From Syntrophaceae bacterium UBA4810 (GTDB lineage Bacteria > Desulfobacterota > Syntrophia > Syntrophales > Smithellaceae): 13,490 nucleotides of DNA. Each line of letters starts with the position of its first letter. Position 1 is the first letter of the stretch. The notes beneath the pieces are model-generated. The model did not search any database and had not been told where the DNA came from. It saw only the letters and a list, made by a program, of their open reading frames with translations. Positions 1 to 7,832 of this stretch are shown here, in pieces. Both the position numbers and the translations under genes were made by a program. The stretch lies in contig DHGA01000077.1 of the NCBI GenBank assembly GCA_002402545.1, forward strand, positions 1-13,490. The letters are read 5' to 3'.

Positions 1-104
1 GACAAAATCGCTCCGATCTTGATGGTAGGCGCGGCAAAAACTGTGCCCGCGAACAACACAATAACCAGTGAAATAAAACACATTCTAAAAATATTTTTTA
101 TCAT
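1..104 (-). CDS. ABC-transporter-type periplasmic substrate-binding protein, N-terminus only (partial)
   Basis: Only the first 34 codons lie in the window; the gene runs off the left edge. The start is ATG at 104-102, preceded by a very strong ribosome binding site (AAGGAGG, about 110-117 read on the minus strand). The translation begins MIKNIFRMCFISLVIVLF and then has AGTVFA followed by A-P-T-I-K-I-G-A-I-L-S. This is a classic signal peptide (basic start, hydrophobic core, A-x-A type cleavage site). The mature end 'IKIGAILS' is typical of LivK/branched-chain-amino-acid-type binding proteins, which capture a ligand in the periplasm for an ABC permease. The export signal is seen directly; the family call rests on about ten mature residues, so the ligand is unknown and another type I periplasmic binding protein is possible. 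Confidence 0.7.
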   Translation of the reverse strand, partial: MIKNIFRMCFISLVIVLFAGTVFAAPTIKIGAIL

Positions 105-171
105 AACCCCCTCCTTGTAATGACATTATTTATTGGAAAATAAACAAAAACCTTTGAGATTTTCAGCTGTT

Positions 172-200
172 TCTAAATCATAGATAAAAATTTGTGTCAA
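172..200 (-). promoter_or_regulatory. possible sigma-70 promoter for the substrate-binding protein gene
   Basis: Read on the minus strand there is a perfect -35 box TTGACA (200-195), a 17-base spacer and TTTAGA (177-172) in the -10 place. The -35 is convincing but the -10 is poor. Transcription would start about 60 bases before the ATG at 104. The surrounding sequence is very AT-rich, so a chance match is possible. Confidence 0.35.
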
Positions 201-259
201 ACAAAAAAGTTAAAATATTAATGATATAGGCAAGCTAATTTATTAAGAAGTTTTATGGT

Positions 260-409
260 TTATGAAACAACAGGAATTCTAAAGGTGAATGTTGTTCCTT
301 TTCCCTCCTTGCTTTCAAACGATATATCGCCTTTGTGCTCCTGGATTATTTAACAAGAAATGCCCAAACCCAATCCGGTTCCTTTGCCTACTTCCTTGGT
401 TTGGTTCAT
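260..409 (-). pseudogene. remnant of a sensor histidine kinase (end of the ATPase domain)
   Basis: On the minus strand, from 409 to a TAA at 262-260, one frame reads N-Q-T-K-E-V-G-K-G-T-G-L-G-L-G-I-S-C, a TAA stop (352-350), then IIQEHKGDISFESKEGKGTT and F-T-F-R-I-P-V-V-S. This is the usual end of a histidine-kinase HATPase_c domain: the G2 box 'GKGTGLGLxIS', the helix 'IIQEHxGDI' and the final strand 'S..GKGTTFTFxIP'. The frame is broken by one internal stop in the middle of the conserved helix. Everything upstream (the F-box, N and G1 boxes, dimerisation domain and sensor) is absent, because rmuC ends at 416. What remains is about 50 codons of a kinase of several hundred residues. It is too decayed to act. 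Confidence 0.85.
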
Positions 410-415
410 TTTAAT

Positions 416-1666
416 TTAAGCTTCTTCCAACTCCGGGATTGCTTGATTCTCCATTGTTACTTCTGTTACTTCGCTTGTAATTAACGGCGCCTCTTCCACT
501 GCCCGCAATTTGCTCTGTATTGTTCGCGATTTGCGCTGCGCGTCGTCCACTGTGTTGGCCGCCTGCTCCAGTCTTTTACGCACCGCGTCCAGTGATTCAC
601 CGAATTTACCGAACGCCGTTTTCACTTCACCCAAAACTTTCCATACTTCTGTTGATCGTTTCTGTATCGCGAGAGTACGGAACCCCATCTGCAGGCTGCT
701 TAAAAAAGCAGAAATCGTTGTGGGACCGGTTATAGTTATTTTGTGATCACGTTGAATTTTTTCAAAAAGGCCGGGAATGCGCAGAACTTCGGCAAAAAGA
801 CCTTCAAAAGGCAAAAACATTATGGCAAAGTCCGTGGTATTGGGAGGATCGATATATTTAGCATTGATATCCTTAGCGAATCTTTCAATCTTCGCTTTGA
901 GGCTTTTCGTGTAAGTCTCGATTTCACCAATATCACCCTTTTCATAAGCATCGATTAAAGACATGTAATCTTCTGTCGGAAACTTCGCGTCAATAGGAAG
1001 CCAGAGAAAACTGCCTGAATCATCTTTACTGGGAATTTTTACCGCGAATTCAACATGGTCAGAGCTTTTTTCTTTTGTTTTGACGTTCTTGTCATATTGA
1101 GCGGGTGTCAAAAGCTGCTCGAGAATGGCGCCAAGCTGGCCTTCACCTAATACCCCTTTTGTCTTAACGTTTAGTAAAACTTTTTTCAGATCACCAACCC
1201 CGCTGGCCAGGCTCTGCATTTCGCCCAGGCCTTTTTGTACCTGCTCCAGCCGCTCGCTTACCAGCTTGAAAGCTTCCCCCAACCTGTTTTCCAAAGTAGT
1301 ATGAAGTTTTTCGTCGACTGTTTTGCGCATCTCTTCAAGCTGATGGGCATTATCTTCTTGAATATTTTTCAGTTTGGCATCCACAACAAGGCGCACGGCT
1401 TCCATCTTTTGTTCTACAGAATCTCCAAATCCTTTAAGCGAAATGGATAATTCTCCTCTTTGCTCCCGGGATTGCGTTTGCGCCTCAGCGCGAAACTTCA
1501 CGATTTCATCGCGCACAGATTGCTCGGTTCGTTCCTGCAAATTTTTCAGAACGTCAATTTTGCCCTCAAGCGATGCATTTTTTGAAAATCCCCGCGTTAA
1601 CTGCCATATTAGCAATACAACAATAATAATCAAAAGTGCTGTCGCGATGTAGAAGAATATCTCCAT
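416..1666 (-). CDS. rmuC: RmuC-family protein (predicted DNA recombination/nuclease-like)
   Basis: This 416-residue protein has an N-terminal membrane helix (residues about 4-23), then a long charged coiled coil (about 30-160), then the conserved RmuC core. Landmarks in the core are 'GVLGEGQLGAILEQLL' (about 172-187), 'LPIDAKFPTEDY' (about 223-234; the family has LPIDxKFPxExY) and 'FAIMFLPFEGLFAEVL' (about 280-295). RmuC proteins have a PD-(D/E)xK-like fold and in E. coli limit inversions between short inverted repeats; the exact biochemistry is uncertain. The length is near the family norm. The ATG at 1666 has AGGG eight bases upstream. The gene stands alone, with the lipoprotein gene 73 bases upstream on the same strand and a histidine-kinase remnant just beyond its stop. 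The acidic tail with several TEV/TME residues is unremarkable. Confidence 0.93.
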   Translation of the reverse strand: MEIFFYIATALLIIIVVLLIWQLTRGFSKNASLEGKIDVLKNLQERTEQSVRDEIVKFRAEAQTQSREQRGELSISLKGFGDSVEQKMEAVRLVVDAKLKNIQEDNAHQLEEMRKTVDEKLHTTLENRLGEAFKLVSERLEQVQKGLGEMQSLASGVGDLKKVLLNVKTKGVLGEGQLGAILEQLLTPAQYDKNVKTKEKSSDHVEFAVKIPSKDDSGSFLWLPIDAKFPTEDYMSLIDAYEKGDIGEIETYTKSLKAKIERFAKDINAKYIDPPNTTDFAIMFLPFEGLFAEVLRIPGLFEKIQRDHKITITGPTTISAFLSSLQMGFRTLAIQKRSTEVWKVLGEVKTAFGKFGESLDAVRKRLEQAANTVDDAQRKSRTIQSKLRAVEEAPLITSEVTEVTMENQAIPELEEA

Positions 1667-1739
1667 TAACTTTGCCCTACATGTATTATTAGTAATTAAA
1701 AAATAATTTTCTTAGCCGCGGCGGTTTTAGACTTGAATA

Positions 1740-2369
1740 TTAGAACACTCTGCGAAAATCTTTGTCTTTGATTATTGTCGTAAAAGCCGCGTCCACTAAT
1801 CGATAAGAACGCCTTTCTAATTCAGGAACTTTATCCGTTCCCGCGGGCGCCATTTTCACGGTGAATTCTTTATCTAATTTTGTTTCACCATTTTTGAAGA
1901 CCAGCGCTTTGAATTTAAATTCCTGATCCGTCATTGACGTAAGTATCAGCTGAAATTCCGCAACACCTTTGGGCGCTCTGTAAGTACCGGGTCCGGGCGC
2001 GCCCCACCAATAACGGCCGTGATAGTATCGGTCATCGGTTTGATAATCAACCACGCTAACGCCAACATGGCGAAAAGCTTTTTGAAAACAATACCAGTAA
2101 TAGCTTTCCAGTGTCGCGTTTCCTTCATACATATATTTGTTATCCGCGCTGAGATAGCCCCACGATTTGGTGTTTGCCGCCTGATTTTGAAAGGAAGAAA
2201 GAACCACTTTCTTTCCGCGCAGGTAACTGTAATCGGCGGCTTTAAAAGAAGGAGAATATTTATCATAGCTCATGCTGACTTTTGTGCCGCCGGTAGTGGC
2301 GCAACCCGCGAGAAAACAAATGGCAAGGATTAAAAGACAGATTTTACACATAATACTTGTTGTTTTCAT
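1740..2369 (-). CDS. putative lipoprotein of unknown function
   Basis: This 209-residue protein begins with a lipoprotein signal: basic start, hydrophobic stretch (residues 8-19) and lipobox L-A-G-C with the acylated cysteine at residue 23. The next residue is Ala rather than Asp, so by the E. coli sorting rule it would go to the outer membrane. The mature part has a Thr/Gly linker, an aromatic region rich in Tyr and Trp (about 90-125, including YYHGRYWWGAPGPG) and a beta-like end ('FQLILTSMTDQEFKFKALVF', then 'ELERRSYRLVDAAFTTIIKD'). I recognise no catalytic motif or known family. A strong AAGGAGG site lies about nine bases before the ATG. It shares direction with rmuC 73 bases downstream, but nothing ties the two functionally. 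Confidence 0.8.
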   Translation of the reverse strand: MKTTSIMCKICLLILAICFLAGCATTGGTKVSMSYDKYSPSFKAADYSYLRGKKVVLSSFQNQAANTKSWGYLSADNKYMYEGNATLESYYWYCFQKAFRHVGVSVVDYQTDDRYYHGRYWWGAPGPGTYRAPKGVAEFQLILTSMTDQEFKFKALVFKNGETKLDKEFTVKMAPAGTDKVPELERRSYRLVDAAFTTIIKDKDFRRVF

Positions 2370-2540
2370 GATTTAGGTACCTCCTTTTGTTTGTTTATGA
2401 AATACCATATAAACAATTAAAGTTATTAATTTCTTACAAATATAACGGTCAAAAGACAGGCGTGTCAAGCAAAATGACCAGCACGTAAGCATTTGATAAA
2501 TTAACTAAATATACTGATAACTGACTGGGCATATTGAAAG

Positions 2541-2569
2541 TTGCATAATTCAACTCTTTTGGGTATAAG
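2541..2569 (+). promoter_or_regulatory. candidate promoter for purL-purQ
   Basis: TTGCAT (2541-2546), a 17-base spacer and TATAAG (2564-2569, five of six consensus bases) lie 60 bases before the purL start, which fits a short leader. A second candidate, TTGATA (2493-2498) with GATAAC (2516-2521) after 17 bases, lies further upstream. I see no purine-riboswitch aptamer and no clear operator palindrome between 2370 and 2628. Confidence 0.4.
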
Positions 2570-2628
2570 CCGAACATCTGTTTTTATTTTTACACAGACG
2601 CAAACATTCAGAAAGTTCAAGGAAAATC

Positions 2629-5610
2629 ATGGCCGACAGAATAGAAGTGGGATTTATTAAAGACATTCGCGACGCGCTGGGCGAAAAGACGAAAAAACGC
2701 ATTGGCGAAAATCTGAATCTCCCGGTTGCTCAGGTGGCCACCGTCGAGGTCTATACGGTTGACGGCGGTCTGACAGTCGCTGAACTTCGCGAGGCGGCAG
2801 CAGGCCCCCTTTCCGACCCGGTGATTCAGGAATACGCCATCAACCGGCCGATGGCTCGCAATTTCGATTGGCTCATCGAAGTGGGGTTTCGCCCCGGCGT
2901 CACCGACAACGTCGGCAAAACGGCGCGCGAAGCGATTTCGCTATTGCTGGGCGAACGACTGGGCGCGCGCAAAATCAGCGTTTACACCTCCCGCCAGTAT
3001 CTGATTTCCGGGTCCATCACCAAAATCGATGCGGAGCGGATCGCTTCGGATCTTCTGGCCAATGACTTAATTGAACGCCATCAGGTGGTGGGCAAGGATA
3101 AATTTGACTTTACAAACGGTCTGCCCGCGGTTGTGCCTCAGGTAACGGGAAAAAACGAACCGCGTGTAGAGCAAATCAATCTCACCAACCTCGACGCGAG
3201 CGCGCTTCTGAAAATCAGCTCCGAAAAGCTGCTCGCGCTCAACCTCGAAGAGATGCAGGCGATCGCCAAATACTATGCCGATCCTTCCGTCGTCAAAGCC
3301 CGCCAAAAAATGGGGCTTGACGAAAACACGACCGACGTGGAGATCGAATGTCTCGCGCAGACCTGGTCGGAGCACTGCAAGCATAAAATTTTCAACAGCC
3401 GCATCGAATATAACGATGGGCGTACAAAAAAGATCATTAACTCGCTTTTTAAAACCTATATCAAGGGCTCGACGGCGAAAATCCGCAAGGCCAAAGGCAA
3501 GAAAGACTTCTGCCTGTCCGTGTTTGTCGATAACGCGGGCATCATCAAGTTCAATGACAAGTCTAATCTGGTTTTCAAAGTGGAGACGCACAACTCTCCC
3601 TCGGCGCTCGATCCCTACGGCGGCGCGCTCACCGGTATCGTCGGCGTGAACCGCGACCCGTTCGGCACGGGGATTGGCGCAAAGCTCATCTTCAACACGG
3701 ATGTGTTTTGCTTTGCCTCGCCCTTCCATAAAAAGAAACTGCCGCCCCGTATTCTCCATCCGCGGCGCATCTACGATGGCGTGCGCGAAGGCGTGGAACA
3801 CGGCGGTAACAAAAGCGGCATTCCAACGGTGAACGGCAGCATCGTGTTTGACGAGAGGTTTTTAGGCAAGCCCCTGGTCTATTGCGGAACGGCCGGCATC
3901 ATGCCCGCGCGCTTAAACGGCAAACCCACGCACGGGAAGGAAATTAAACCCGGCGATGTCATCATCATGACGGGCGGCCGCATCGGAAAAGACGGCATTC
4001 ACGGCGCGACGTTTTCCTCCGAAGAGCTTCACGCAGGCTCGCCGGTGACAGCCGTGCAGATTGGCGACCCGATCACGCAAAAGAAAATGACGGACTTTCT
4101 GCTCAAAGCCCGCAACGCCGGGCTTTATCGTGCGCTGACCGATAACGGTGCGGGCGGGCTTTCCTCGTCGGTGGGAGAAATGGCCACCTACTCGGGCGGC
4201 TGCGAGATGGATCTGTCGCTTGCGCCCTTGAAATATGCGGGCCTTCAACCCTGGGAGATTCTGGTGTCCGAGGCGCAGGAGCGCATGTCGCTGGCGGTCG
4301 ATCCGAAAAAAGTGGACAAGTTTCTGGAACTCGCGTGCAAGATGGACGTGGAAGCCACGGTGCTGGGCAAATTCACGAAGTCCGGCAAGTTCCACATCCG
4401 TTACGGCAAAAAAACCGTGGCGTATCTCGACATGGCGTTTTTACACGAGGGTGTCCCGCAGATGAAGCTGCGAGCGACTTGGAAAGCGTCCAGGCATCGG
4501 GAACCGACCTTTCCCGTGCCGGCCCATTTGGGCAAGGCGCTGTCCAAAATGCTTTCGCGCCTCAATATCTGTTCGAAGGAATCGGTGGTTCGCCAGTACG
4601 ATCATGAAGTCCAGGGCGGCTCGGTGGTGAAACCACTCGTCGGCGTTGCAAACGACGGGCCGTCGGACGCGGGCATTGTACGCCCCGTGCTCGATTCGAT
4701 GGAAGGCGTCGTCGTGGCGCACGGCATCTGCCCGCGCTACAGTGATATTGACGCGTATCACATGACCGCCTGCGCGATTGACGAAGCGGTGCGAAACGCC
4801 GTGGCCGTGGGTGTGGATTTGGATCACCTGGCGGGGCTCGATAATTTCTGCTGGTGCGATCCGGTCAAGTCACCTAAAACGCCCGATGGCGAGTTCAAGC
4901 TCGCGCAGCTGGTGCGCTCGAATATGGCCATCTTTGATATTACCACCGCCTACGGCGTGCCGTGCATTTCCGGCAAGGACAGCATGAAAAACGATTATTC
5001 CATAGGCAAGACAAAAATCTCCGTTCCGCCGACACTTTTATATTCGGTGATTGGCAAAATATCCGATGTGCGCAAAGCCGTCACGATGGATGCCAAGCGC
5101 CCGCAGGATCTGGTTTACATTCTGGGCGAAACGCGCGACGAACTGGGTGGCTCCGAGTGGTTCGCGCAAAACGGCGCCATCGGCAACAATGTCCCGCAGG
5201 TGGACGCGAAAAACGCGATGAGGTTCTACCGCGCTTTAAACAAAGCGATCCGGGCGGGGCTTGTCGCCTCGTGCCACGACTGCTCGGACGGGGGCTTAGG
5301 AATAGCACTCGCGGAAACCGCGTTTGCCGGAGGCCTGGGCCTCAACATCGATTTGAAGGACGTCCCTTACCGCGGCAAGAAGCGCGATGATTTCGTTTTA
5401 TTCTCCGAAACGGCCAGCCGCTTTGTCGTGACAATCCATCCCAGAGACAAAACAAAATTTGAAAAGCTGATGGCGGACCATGTCGTGCGCGAAATCGGAT
5501 TTGTGTCGAATGACGGGCTACTTCAAATAAGCGGACTTTCCGGCAAAACCATCATTAAAGAAAAAATCGGCAAACTCAAAGACGCGTGGCAAGCGCCGCT
5601 TAATTTCTAG
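2629..5610 (+). CDS. purL: phosphoribosylformylglycinamidine synthase, PurS-like/PurL fusion subunit
   Basis: This is the synthase subunit of FGAM synthase, which makes formylglycinamidine ribonucleotide from FGAR, ATP and ammonia from glutamine (purine step 4, cytosol). At 993 residues it lies between the small PurL (about 740) and the single-chain enzyme (about 1300). Two PurS-like modules come first (residues about 4-75 and 80-155), each of the form 'IEVGF...D..G'. The PurL core follows, with QTWSEHCKHK (244-253), VETHNSPSALDPYGGALTG (318-336), EHGGNKSGIPTVNG (390-403), DNGAGGLSSSVGEM (505-518), ISGKDSMKN (780-788) and SCHDCSDGGLGIALAE (881-896). These are the duplicated AIR-synthase-type ATP and substrate motifs. 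The chain ends without a glutaminase domain, which purQ supplies 13 bases downstream. The ATG has AAGGA about six bases upstream. Base composition is visibly GC-richer than the flanking genes. Confidence 0.96.
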   Translation: MADRIEVGFIKDIRDALGEKTKKRIGENLNLPVAQVATVEVYTVDGGLTVAELREAAAGPLSDPVIQEYAINRPMARNFDWLIEVGFRPGVTDNVGKTAREAISLLLGERLGARKISVYTSRQYLISGSITKIDAERIASDLLANDLIERHQVVGKDKFDFTNGLPAVVPQVTGKNEPRVEQINLTNLDASALLKISSEKLLALNLEEMQAIAKYYADPSVVKARQKMGLDENTTDVEIECLAQTWSEHCKHKIFNSRIEYNDGRTKKIINSLFKTYIKGSTAKIRKAKGKKDFCLSVFVDNAGIIKFNDKSNLVFKVETHNSPSALDPYGGALTGIVGVNRDPFGTGIGAKLIFNTDVFCFASPFHKKKLPPRILHPRRIYDGVREGVEHGGNKSGIPTVNGSIVFDERFLGKPLVYCGTAGIMPARLNGKPTHGKEIKPGDVIIMTGGRIGKDGIHGATFSSEELHAGSPVTAVQIGDPITQKKMTDFLLKARNAGLYRALTDNGAGGLSSSVGEMATYSGGCEMDLSLAPLKYAGLQPWEILVSEAQERMSLAVDPKKVDKFLELACKMDVEATVLGKFTKSGKFHIRYGKKTVAYLDMAFLHEGVPQMKLRATWKASRHREPTFPVPAHLGKALSKMLSRLNICSKESVVRQYDHEVQGGSVVKPLVGVANDGPSDAGIVRPVLDSMEGVVVAHGICPRYSDIDAYHMTACAIDEAVRNAVAVGVDLDHLAGLDNFCWCDPVKSPKTPDGEFKLAQLVRSNMAIFDITTAYGVPCISGKDSMKNDYSIGKTKISVPPTLLYSVIGKISDVRKAVTMDAKRPQDLVYILGETRDELGGSEWFAQNGAIGNNVPQVDAKNAMRFYRALNKAIRAGLVASCHDCSDGGLGIALAETAFAGGLGLNIDLKDVPYRGKKRDDFVLFSETASRFVVTIHPRDKTKFEKLMADHVVREIGFVSNDGLLQISGLSGKTIIKEKIGKLKDAWQAPLNF

Positions 5611-5623
5611 ACAGGACAAAAAA

Positions 5624-6448
5624 ATGGCAAATCAGGTCAAAGCGATTATTCTTACCGGCAACGGCACGAACTGCGAAATGGAAATGGCGCACGCCTGCAA
5701 ACTGGCGGGCGCGGACCGATACGACATCGTCCATATCAGTGAACTGCTCCACGGCGAAAAAAGACTCTCGGATTACAACTTCCTGAATCTCCCCGGCGGG
5801 TTTTTAGACGGAGACGACCTAGGCTCGGCCAAAGCAGGCGCTAATCGCTTCCTGCACGCGACCATTTCCGGCGCCAATGAAATGCTCATTGAAGAACTCC
5901 TGAAATTCATCAACGGCGGCGGACTGATCCTTGGTGTCTGTAATGGGTTTCAACTGATGGTGAAGCTGGGGCTTTTACCCGCGCTTGACGGCAACTACAC
6001 TAAGCAGACCACGACGCTCACGTTCAACAATTCAGGCCGTTTTGAAGACCGCTGGGTGTATCTCAAGGCCAACGAGCAAAGCCCCTGCGTCTTTACGCGC
6101 GGCTTCGATGTCGTGTACTATCCCGTGCGCCACGGAGAAGGCAATTTCATTCCGGAAAGCCTCGCGGTTTCGGAAGAGATCGAAAGGAAAAATCTGGTCG
6201 TCTTTCGTTACGCCACACCGGAGGGGAAACTCACGATGGAATATCCGGCCAATCCCAACGGTTCGACTAATGCCATCGCCGGAATCTGCAACGAAACGGG
6301 TCGGCTTTTCGGCCTAATGCCGCATCCCGAAGCGTTTTTGCACCGGACCAACCACCCGCGCTGGACGCGGGAAGATCTTCCCGAAGAAGGCCAGGGGCTG
6401 GCAATCTTTAGGAATGCTGTTAATTTTATCCGGGGATCTGAATTCTAG
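5624..6448 (+). CDS. purQ: phosphoribosylformylglycinamidine synthase, glutaminase subunit
   Basis: This 274-residue class I glutamine amidotransferase releases ammonia from glutamine for PurL. Key parts visible are 'GTNCEMEMAHA' at the start, 'LPGGFLDGDDL' (56-66), the nucleophile elbow GVCNGFQ with Cys106, and 'MPHPEAF' with His234 and Glu236 completing the triad. It is longer than the small PurQ (about 225 residues) and resembles the glutaminase end of the long PurL, with which it shares the tail 'HPEAFLHRTNHPRW'. This matches the partner's PurS-like fused head. The gene follows purL after 13 bases and is surely co-transcribed; a weak AGGA precedes its ATG. Its TAG stop (6446-6448) overlaps the stop of the convergent metallophosphoesterase gene. 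Confidence 0.96.
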   Translation: MANQVKAIILTGNGTNCEMEMAHACKLAGADRYDIVHISELLHGEKRLSDYNFLNLPGGFLDGDDLGSAKAGANRFLHATISGANEMLIEELLKFINGGGLILGVCNGFQLMVKLGLLPALDGNYTKQTTTLTFNNSGRFEDRWVYLKANEQSPCVFTRGFDVVYYPVRHGEGNFIPESLAVSEEIERKNLVVFRYATPEGKLTMEYPANPNGSTNAIAGICNETGRLFGLMPHPEAFLHRTNHPRWTREDLPEEGQGLAIFRNAVNFIRGSEF

Positions 6449-7581
6449 TTTTCTTTTTTTCCGATTAAATCAATGACCGTAATTTCCGGCGAGGCGAAAA
6501 CGCGTACGGGCGGCCCCCATGTACCGGTACCACGGCTGACGTAGAGAAGTTTGTTCGGCGCCAGTTCATGCAGGCCGTAAATTTTCGGAAAATATAATTT
6601 CACGATAAACCCAAACGGATAAAGCTGACCGCCATGCGTGTGGCCGGAAAGCTGCATATTGAAATTATTTTCCTTATCAACATGTGGTTGATGTTTTAAC
6701 AATAGAACAAAAGTATCACGTTCTTTAGACAAAGCTTCCAGAAAAGTTTCGCTGTTTTTTGTTTCTCCACGCTTCCTGCCGGTGATGTCGTCTTCACCAA
6801 ATATTGTTATTCCGGCTACCTCAACAAATTCATCGCGTAAAATTTTAAAACCCGCGGCTTCGGTAAACTCGATCGAGCGTTTCAGTCCCGCGTAATATTC
6901 ATGATTGCCCAACACGGCATATTTGCCATACTTTGCAGGCATTTGCGCGAAGCGTTCGGCGTCATTCATGATATTATCCAGTTCGCCGTCGAGCAGATCA
7001 CCGGTGGAAACAAAAATATCAGGCCCAGCTTCACGGACACGCTCAAGAATGGAATCAATACGATTTTCGCGAATGATAATTCCCACGTGAACATCAGAGA
7101 TTTGAACAATACGGAGTTTACCCTCGCCGGGCAGAGCATGTTTAGTTTCGATTTCCAGATGTTTAACTCTTATCCGCTGCGCGTCAATGTATCCGTAAAT
7201 CACCAGAGAAGCGGATAGAAAAACGGATGTAGCAAAAAATATTGTCTTAAGCTGAAAAGAACCTGAACCGAATATTTTATGGGCAAGCCGTACAATATCG
7301 AGAGATAAACTTATAAAGAAGAATAAAAAAACAAAAGCCATCCACACATAACCGATGCAGGCCACAGCGCGCGCTAGCTGCTCATAACGAAGCGATTCGA
7401 GTACGCGCACCAGCACCGGCGCGGCAATCAAAAGCACAAGGATAAAAAGGATAGCCGCCTGCAAAAGACCCGCAAATTGAAAAATGTTTTTTGCCCGGAA
7501 AAAGAAATAGAAATTAATGCTTCCGTAAAGACAAAAAAAGACTAAAAGAAAGATAATCATTCCCAGTTTCATATTGCTCAC
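6445..7581 (-). CDS. membrane-anchored calcineurin-like metallophosphoesterase (YkuE-like)
   Basis: The 378-residue protein has four hydrophobic helices (about 5-28, 38-60, 72-95 and 112-131), then a phosphoesterase domain on one side of the membrane. All dinuclear-metal motifs are present: ISDVHVG (161-167), GDLLDG (194-199), GNHEY (225-229), KHQPH (296-300) and SGHTHGGQ (312-319). A conserved 'GTGTWGPPVR' (351-360) closes the domain. YkuE-type enzymes hydrolyse phosphoesters, and roles in lipid or envelope metabolism have been suggested; the substrate cannot be told here. The longest frame opens with GTG at 7581, but the ATG at 7572-7570 (residue 4) sits five bases after a GTGA element and is a good alternative start. 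The gene stands alone and converges on purQ with overlapping stop codons. Confidence 0.9.
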   Translation of the reverse strand: MSNMKLGMIIFLLVFFCLYGSINFYFFFRAKNIFQFAGLLQAAILFILVLLIAAPVLVRVLESLRYEQLARAVACIGYVWMAFVFLFFFISLSLDIVRLAHKIFGSGSFQLKTIFFATSVFLSASLVIYGYIDAQRIRVKHLEIETKHALPGEGKLRIVQISDVHVGIIIRENRIDSILERVREAGPDIFVSTGDLLDGELDNIMNDAERFAQMPAKYGKYAVLGNHEYYAGLKRSIEFTEAAGFKILRDEFVEVAGITIFGEDDITGRKRGETKNSETFLEALSKERDTFVLLLKHQPHVDKENNFNMQLSGHTHGGQLYPFGFIVKLYFPKIYGLHELAPNKLLYVSRGTGTWGPPVRVFASPEITVIDLIGKKEN

Positions 7582-7648
7582 TTTCTATAAGTTAAAGGAA
7601 AACCTCTGTTAAGTCAATCTTTGTGGTAATTTAACCATTATGTAAAAC

Positions 7649-7676
7649 TTGACAAGGTGTCCGCCATAAGATAAAT
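7649..7676 (+). promoter_or_regulatory. promoter of the tRNA-Thr gene
   Basis: A perfect -35 TTGACA (7649-7654) is followed after 16 bases by ATAAAT (7671-7676), inside AGATAAAT. The tRNA starts 26 bases after this -10, leaving a short 5' leader. The position and the perfect -35 make this the best promoter in the window; the downstream DUF362 gene may be read from it too. Confidence 0.55.
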
Positions 7677-7701
7677 AGCTCATCTCTTTAGGGAGTTGAG
7701 C

Positions 7702-7777
7702 GCCGATGTAGCTCAGCCGGCAGAGCAACTGATTCGTAATCAGTAGGTCGCCAGTTCGATTCTGGCCATCGGCTCCA
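7702..7777 (+). tRNA. tRNA-Thr, anticodon CGT
   Basis: All parts fold. The acceptor arm is GCCGATG (7702-7708) with CATCGGC (7767-7773). The D stem is GCTC/GAGC with an eight-base loop. The anticodon stem is ACTGA/TCAGT around the loop TTCGTAA with anticodon CGT at 7735-7737. The variable loop is AGGTC, and the T stem GCCAG/CTGGC encloses TTCGATT. The discriminator base is T and CCA is encoded (7775-7777), giving 76 bases in all. It reads the threonine codon ACG. No second tRNA lies beside it. Confidence 0.97.
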
Positions 7778-7832
7778 GACACAAATTATTTGCGATACTG
7801 ATTCCACACGTTAATCACAAGGCAAATTTTTT

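Noticed and set aside
2370..2628. Purine riboswitch or PurR-type operator before purL
   Set aside because: No conserved aptamer core; only short imperfect repeats such as TTGAA...TTCAA that fit chance in AT-rich DNA.
3067..3801. Long minus-strand open frames inside purL (also at 3913-4395 and 4441-4827)
   Set aside because: They are antisense shadows caused by the high GC of purL; the plus-strand frame carries all FGAM synthase motifs.
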